This document shows, piece after piece, positions 58,748-64,000 of a stretch of 64,000 nucleotides of DNA; the stretch's first letter is position 1; every line of letters starts with the position of its first letter. The notes under the pieces are model-generated. The model was not told the origin of the DNA. It saw only the letters and a program-made list of their open reading frames with translations, and ran no database searches. Source of the DNA: Erigeron canadensis (taxonomy: Eukaryota > Streptophyta > Magnoliopsida > Asterales > Asteraceae). A program made the translations under genes and the position numbers. The stretch spans positions 2,478,501 to 2,542,500 of the forward strand of contig NC_057768.1 in NCBI RefSeq assembly GCF_010389155.1. Direction: 5' to 3'.

Positions 58748-59453
58748 AGGTTTCACTTAACGTGCATAAAAAGATTGTACTATTTCATATTAAAAATTTA
58801 TCCCTAAATTTTATGATAAGTGTACAACTAATTAATGCACCTTAACAAAAGCCCTTAGGGGTTTATCTAGCAAAACCCATTAAAAAAACATTTTTTTAAA
58901 ATAGTTATTTTTTGAAGATTCCGGGAACTTTGGAGAACGGAATCTTTGACGGGATACCGACGACTATTTTTTGTCTTAACAGGATCTCAACTTGATCCCT
59001 CCACCACGCGTGACTTCACCACTTCCCAATTCAATTACCCTTTTACCCTTGTAGGTCCCATCTCAAATCCTTCGGACCCCACACTTCAAAAACCCAAAAT
59101 AAAACCCCGTTCTTACCCATAACCCATTTCCACACCTAACCCAACCCATAACCCGACCCGAATCTCAAACTTTTTTTTCTTTTTTGCCTATATATACACC
59201 ACCTTGTTTAAAGACAATCCTCACAAAACAAAAAACTCTCTTGCTTACATTCTGCCTAAAAACTTGCCCCTTTCAAAAACTTTCTATTTTCCAAAACATT
59301 TCTTTCATTATTTCCATTCTTTTTCCATTTTCGTAATTTTCTTGATCCGTCTATACATACATATATACATATTTATATTTATACATAATAACAATATAAT
59401 ATCCATCAACCACCTTTATTCCGTCGTAAACCACCGTCAAAAACCGTCAGGCT
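58748..59453 (+). promoter_or_regulatory. Upstream region and TATA box of the proline dehydrogenase gene
   Basis: TATATATA at 59189-59196 lies about 260 bp before the start codon, a plausible core promoter. The leader downstream is AT/C-rich and I see no ATG in it before 59454. No ACTCAT element, known from the Arabidopsis gene, was found in this stretch. Confidence 0.55.
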
Positions 59454-62300
59454 ATGTCCACCAATGGCAAGATAATCCGATCAATAATCACACGTGTCAA
59501 TTCATCACCATTTCTCACCACGCCGAAATTCCGTTCCGCCCAAAGAACAACCATCATAACCACCGCCACAACCACGCTGCCATCACGTGACACATCACCC
59601 ACCACACCCACAAATGTTCACAGCGTGATCAACACCACACGTGACGACGAAACAATCTTTGATTTCAATGACACAAAAGGGCTGTTCTCATCGGTAAAAA
59701 CAGGGAAACTTTTACGGTCGGCGGCTAACCTTAATTTAGCGGCTGTGGGCCCGGTTGTTGATATGGGCATGTGGGTCATGAAGTCAAAACTTATGGAAGT
59801 TGGTTTGGTTAAAGATGTGATAATGAATGTGATTAAACATACTTCTTATGAACATTTTGTTGCGGGTTCGGATTTAAATGAAACGGGTCGGACTGTAAAG
59901 AAGTTATGGGAATCCGGGTTGAGAGGGATGTTGGATTATGGGCTGGAACATGCTGTTGATAATCAATCTTGTGATCAGAATGCACAACAGTTTATTCAAA
60001 CTGTTGAATCTACACAATTCTTGCCACCTTCTTCTGTATGTCTTTTCATTTCCCTTTTTATTTACAATTTTTTTTAATATATATATATATATATCTATAT
60101 TTGTATTTATGAATGTGGTTTTATGTTATAATATTCGTAGTACCCGTATATCATAAGGTGCATTTTATATTATTTTTGTATATAAATCAGATTCTTTTTA
60201 AGAAAAGTTTGTTTTCAGTACGGATCTGTACTTTTATGGGTTTCCCCTGTTTATATATTCTTTTTGAATATTCATCTTTTATTTCTATATAAGTATTTTA
60301 TATATATTAAAAAAACTGAATATGCTGTCTTAAATTTTTTGGGGAATTTATACTTGCAACATGTAAACCCAACTTGTATATAGTACTACTCTGTTATCTG
60401 TTATTATAGGATTATAAATTCTTGCTTATTTTTTTGCGAGATTTATAACATGTGAACCCAATTGTTTTCATTTTCTCTAGAAAGATCCAATCTTTTAATT
60501 TGATATGACACTTATATCAAAAACTTTTTAATCCTTTCATAAAAATCCAAGGTTCTTTCTTAAGCTCATTTTTTTTTTAACATCTTCTTAAGCTCATTTT
60601 GATCACTTTACATTTCTTGAATGTATTGCAAAACCAGTAAAAGGTCTTAGCTTTACAATCTTTTTCAAACCTATATTTGACAATTCTATGTCATTTCTAC
60701 GTTTTTATAAAGATTTGATTATATATATGTATGTAACCTTGTAACTAACTCAAGTAACATTTTTTTTTATCACCAAATTTAACCCTTTCATAAAAATTCA
60801 TGGTTCTTTCTTAAGCCTATTTTGATCACTTTGCATTTCTTGAATGAGTTGCAAAACCAGTAAAAGGTCTTAGCTTTACAATCTTTTTCAAAGCTGTATT
60901 TGGCTTTTCTATATGTCATGTCTATGTTTTTATAAATATTTGATTATATATGTGTATATATGTATCCAACCTTATAACTAACTCAGGTAACATATTCTTT
61001 CAAACAGGTCAGCTTTGTGGTTGTAAAGATCACAGCAATAACTCCAGTTTCTCTACTAAAAAGAGTGAGTGATCTTCTTAGATGGGAATACAAGAATCCA
61101 ACATCCACAAATCTTCCATGGAAGCTTAAAGCCCTTCCGATTTTTTCAGAATCCAGCCCATTTTACCACACTTTAGAAAAGCCCACACCTCTAACTGCCC
61201 AAGAAGAACATGATCTTGAATTAGCCCATCAAAGACTAATCAACATTTGTAACAAAAGTGTAGAGTGCAATGTACCTGTAGTCATTGATGCAGAAGATAC
61301 TTCAATCCAACCGGGTATCGATTACTTTACGTATTCGGCTGCTGTTATGTACAACAAAGGCGAAAAGGCCATGATTTTCGGCACAATTCAAGCATATTTG
61401 AAGGATGCTGGTGAAAGGATGTTTGAAACCAAGAAAGCTGCTGATAAAATGGGATTGCCAGTTGGTTTTAAGCTTGTTAGAGGTGCTTATATGTCGAGTG
61501 AAAGCCAGTTGGCGAATTCGTTAGGGGTCGAATCGCCGATTCATAATAGTATTAATGAGACACACAATTGTTACAATGGGTGTGCTTCATTTATGCTTGA
61601 TGAGGTCTCTAATGGTCCTGGTGGTCTCATTCTTGCAACCCATAACCTTGAATCAGGTAAAAGTTAGAAACTTTAGAGTTTTTGTTACAAGGGTATTTAC
61701 ATAGTTATTTTAGTTAGGTTTGTCTGATGATAAAGGTTACATTTTTTTTATGTTGTTAAGATGATGAAAAGATAAATATACTGCACCAAATTTGATAAAA
61801 ATGCATTCTGAATCAGGGTTGTACTGATTTGGTTACTTGAAAATCCGTCGTTGAAAACAAATATTTCGAAAGCTGAGGTATTTCTTGAGACGAAATTCAA
61901 GATCTTTAACGCGAATTGGGCTTGTACTAACTTTGTATATCGAATGAATTACGCAGCAAAACTAGCTGCACTAAAGGCACGAGAATTGGGCATTGGTAAA
62001 GACAGCGAAAAGCTCGAGTTTGCTTCACTATATGGAATGTCAGAGGCAATGACATTCGGGTTAAGAAATGCAGGATTTGGTGTTAGCAAGTATTTGCCTT
62101 TCGGGCCAGTTGACCAGATCATGCCTTATCTTTTAAGACGAGCCGAGGAGAATAGAGGGCTGCTGTCTTCGTCGAGTCTCGATAGACAACTCATGATGAA
62201 GGAGTTGAAGAGAAGAATGAAAGCTTATGTTGGACAAGGTTTGGCAGAGACTGAAAGCCAATTTACATCAAAAGCTGGTTCTATTGTGAAGTTAAATTAG
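59454..62300 (+). CDS. PRODH: Proline dehydrogenase, mitochondrial
   Basis: Three exons: 59454-60035, 61008-61656 and 61957-62300, with GT/AG borders and matching phases, encoding 524 residues (Arabidopsis ProDH1 is about 500). The enzyme oxidises L-proline to pyrroline-5-carboxylate using FAD and passes electrons to the respiratory chain. The N-terminal 50 or so residues are rich in Ser, Thr and Arg with few acids, as expected for a mitochondrial presequence. Conserved family motifs are VVIDAEDT (285-292), FGTIQAYLKDA, KLVRGAYM (349-356) and the C-terminal YLLRRAEENRG (468-478), whose paired arginines bind the proline carboxylate in this family. No frameshift or missing key residue is seen. 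A second internal start is unlikely because the presequence begins at the first ATG. Confidence 0.95.
60531..61000 (+). repeat. Tandem duplication within PRODH intron 1
   Basis: Positions 60531-60766 and 60782-61000 align: TTTCATAAAAAT, GGTTCTTTCTTAAG, TTGATCACTTT, GCAAAACCAGTAAAAGGTCT, TTTATAAA.ATTTGATTATA, ACTAACTCA(A/G)GTAACAT. The right copy leads into the functional acceptor CAAACAG. Confidence 0.85.
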
Positions 62301-63000
62301 GGGGGAAACTGGGAAAGTGAATGAATTTGCATGACCCAATTGTCTATTGAAGATAACAGCAGGGGACAAGAGGACTAATGCAAATTGTAAATAGTATTTT
62401 TAGTTTGAGGGCCTCTTGCTTGCCTTTGTTAGAAAAAGAGTAAAGAAATGTTGTTTTGGTAAATCTAGTTATGGTTTCCAAATATATGTGGTCATCATAA
62501 TAAATGGGAAATTTGGAATAAGTTTGTATTCCATTTGTTTAATCTTTATGAAAAGTGTTTCTTTACTAATCTTTTGTTTAAGTTCTTGGTACCATTAACC
62601 TGGTAATGGGCTGCTGGTCAATGCAAAGTACTACAGTATTTTATTTAGGATTAGTAGTCTCTATACATGGTCAAATGGGTATCATTAGAAAAATGTTTAA
62701 CACTAAACACCATTATCTCTTAAAACTAAAAATGCTATTCACAATTTGCTTAAGTCTCTAGAAGTTTTAGCCTGCTAAAAGCCCGTTGGTTTGTATACTA
62801 GTTGGGTTTGGGCTGCCAGAAATAAATTCAAATATTTTAATTTCTTTCATTATTTGAATCCTAATGGAGTAATGGCTAAATTAGAAAATCTGAACCTTCC
62901 TTTCATTGCTGGCAACAAAAGAAATTCTAAGCTCCCACTGATGACGTACCTAGCTTAAACACTATTAATGCTAGTAAATAAGCCAAAGTTCACTAATGCT
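62301..63000. other. PRODH 3' region and intergenic DNA
   Basis: A poly(A) signal AATAAA lies at 62499-62504, about 200 bp after the stop. The rest is AT-rich without a gene. Confidence 0.5.
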
Positions 63001-63560
63001 AGTTAACCTAATGCAGGTCGCAGCCAGGTCGCAGCCTTCTTGGTTGCTTGGGAATAGCTATGGCCAACTACCTAGGCCGTAGCCCTCCTCCTCCTGGCCG
63101 CAGCCTGCTCGCTACTTGAATGTGACCACTACTAAAGCTCTAGGTTGGAACTTCATGACGTCGGTTATAACGACATCTAACAAACTCTGCAACAACTTTG
63201 TCTCTTCCTCGCAAGGGACAAATGCTTACGTATAAAACGACACACCGAATAACGTCTCTGCAAGACGAACGTCACAACTTGGGACCAACGCATACGTCTA
63301 CCTGCAGGACGAATGTCACGGTTGGGGACCAACGTGCTGACCTATCCTCAACCCCTATAAATACCCCTTCATTGGCCTTCTTCTAGGACCAATGAACAAC
63401 ACAAAAAAACACACACGCTTTACACTTGGTGGCGTGAGATCAACACCTTGATTTCATACCAGCTGGGAATCGCCAACAAGTCTAAAACATCTTTCAAACC
63501 CCCTTTTTTCCATACAAGATTAACCCCAAGATCTTAAGTGAGAAACCTCGCTTAAACAAG
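63000..63560 (+). mobile_element. 5' LTR of a Ty3/gypsy-type element (5' limit uncertain)
   Basis: TATAAATA at 63356-63363 is followed by a leader. The probable LTR end ...TTAAACA lies directly before a primer-binding-site-like TGGCGCCATCCGC (63561-63573). The upstream part carries GGTCGCAGCC repeats (63014-63110) and a duplicated GACGAA(T/C)GTCAC...GGGACCAACG unit (63255-63335). The 3' LTR is outside the window. Confidence 0.55.
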
Positions 63561-63573
63561 TGGCGCCATCCGC
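63561..63573 (+). other. Primer-binding-site-like sequence
   Basis: TGGCGCCATCCGC begins like the tRNA-primer sites found after plant gypsy LTRs (TGGCGCC...). The tRNA partner was not determined. Confidence 0.5.
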
Positions 63574-63611
63574 AATATCTACATAATCTTGTAACGAAAA
63601 ACAAAAAAAAA

Positions 63612-64000
63612 ATGTCAGCGGAGGGCCCAACGGAGCCTCCGGGCTTCGACCCTCAAAACGAGTCATCTGTAAACAGAAACTCATATCGCATAACACCAAC
63701 GGCTAGGCAGATGGAAGAGTTAGCCCCGTTGATGAGAGAATATCTCCGGAGGATGAATATGGATAGTGTACGTACTCGCCTGACCTACTCAGACGAGAGT
63801 GAAGACGTGGATGAAGAAATAGAAATGGAAACACCTCCTCCGGGACCCCGTGGAAACAGGTCCGGAGCCAGAGTACACTTTGGCGATACACCGCGGAGAC
63901 GTGTCAATGGTAATGCTAGGAACTTCCGGCCACAAGGTCCAAACTTACCACCTATGGCAGTTGAGCAAGTACACAACCTGGGGCAGACGTACAATCCCAC
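63612..64000 (+). CDS. Start of retrotransposon gag ORF, cut by window end
   Basis: An ATG at 63612, just after an A-rich stretch, opens a frame that stays open for 129 codons to the end of the window. It is hydrophilic with acidic patches (SDESEDVDEEIEMETPPPG) and basic, Pro- and Asn-rich parts, as in the N-terminal region of plant Ty3/gypsy gag proteins. Its position 40 bp after the primer-binding site supports this. No gag core or zinc knuckle is reached within the window. Confidence 0.6.
   Translation, partial: MSAEGPTEPPGFDPQNESSVNRNSYRITPTARQMEELAPLMREYLRRMNMDSVRTRLTYSDESEDVDEEIEMETPPPGPRGNRSGARVHFGDTPRRRVNGNARNFRPQGPNLPPMAVEQVHNLGQTYNP

Noticed and set aside
59204..59590. 128-codon ORF overlapping the PRODH start
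   Set aside because: It has no ATG near its start, is in another frame and becomes His/Asn-rich by reading the presequence codons out of frame.
63703..64000. Minus-strand ORFs at the window end
   Set aside because: They lie opposite the open gag frame on the plus strand, which is supported by the LTR and primer-binding site.

Overview
This window is plant nuclear DNA, almost certainly from a eudicot. It holds three intact intron-bearing genes: a DC1-domain protein, an FTSHI3-type AAA protein and a mitochondrial proline dehydrogenase. They sit in very AT-rich DNA crowded with plant transposons. The general character (DC1 expansion, long LTRs ending TGTAAC...GTTACA, dense hAT/MULE/Helitron remnants) would fit Asteraceae, but the family assignment is a guess. 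There are no bacterial, organellar, rRNA or CRISPR features.

Layout. 1-2435: non-coding DNA with two coding-like fragments and a block that reappears downstream of the first gene. 2436-4780 (+): two-exon DC1-domain gene. 4985-10316: two adjacent long-TIR (Mutator-like) elements inserted into the 3' flank of that gene; the first carries a broken DUF1985-type gene on the minus strand. 12481-21338 (+): FTSHI3-like gene with four exons, a 4.7-kb first intron containing two hAT-type MITEs and a 2.25-kb second intron with a 73/74-bp tandem repeat. 21339-34600: gene-free DNA with hAT-like, MULE-like, Helitron-like and SINE-like insertions. 34643-37592: a solo LTR with a perfect 5-bp target duplication. 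About 40376-45640: a CACTA-like element with a decayed minus-strand transposase-type gene and GC-rich palindromic subterminal modules. 47755-53281: hAT-like and Helitron-like pieces. 53350-57805: a 5'-truncated LINE split by a second solo LTR (54911-57364). 57855-58744: a Harbinger/Tourist-like MITE. 59454-62300 (+): proline dehydrogenase, three exons. About 63000-64000: 5' LTR, primer-binding site and start of the gag ORF of a Ty3/gypsy-type element that runs off the window.

The three genes have no evident shared pathway: the DC1 protein is probably regulatory or stress-related, FTSHI3 acts in the chloroplast envelope, and proline dehydrogenase acts in mitochondrial proline catabolism. I found no convincing new multi-gene system. 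The most informative structures are the insertion history: a tandem-duplication footprint around the DC1 gene, TIR elements sitting side by side at (TA)n tracts, a LINE whose frame rejoins exactly across a solo LTR, a family of GACGTC-centred palindromes, and a tandem duplication inside intron 1 of the proline dehydrogenase gene. Exon limits were worked out by hand from splice signals and reading phase; transposon family names rest on terminal sequences and target duplications, not on database searches.
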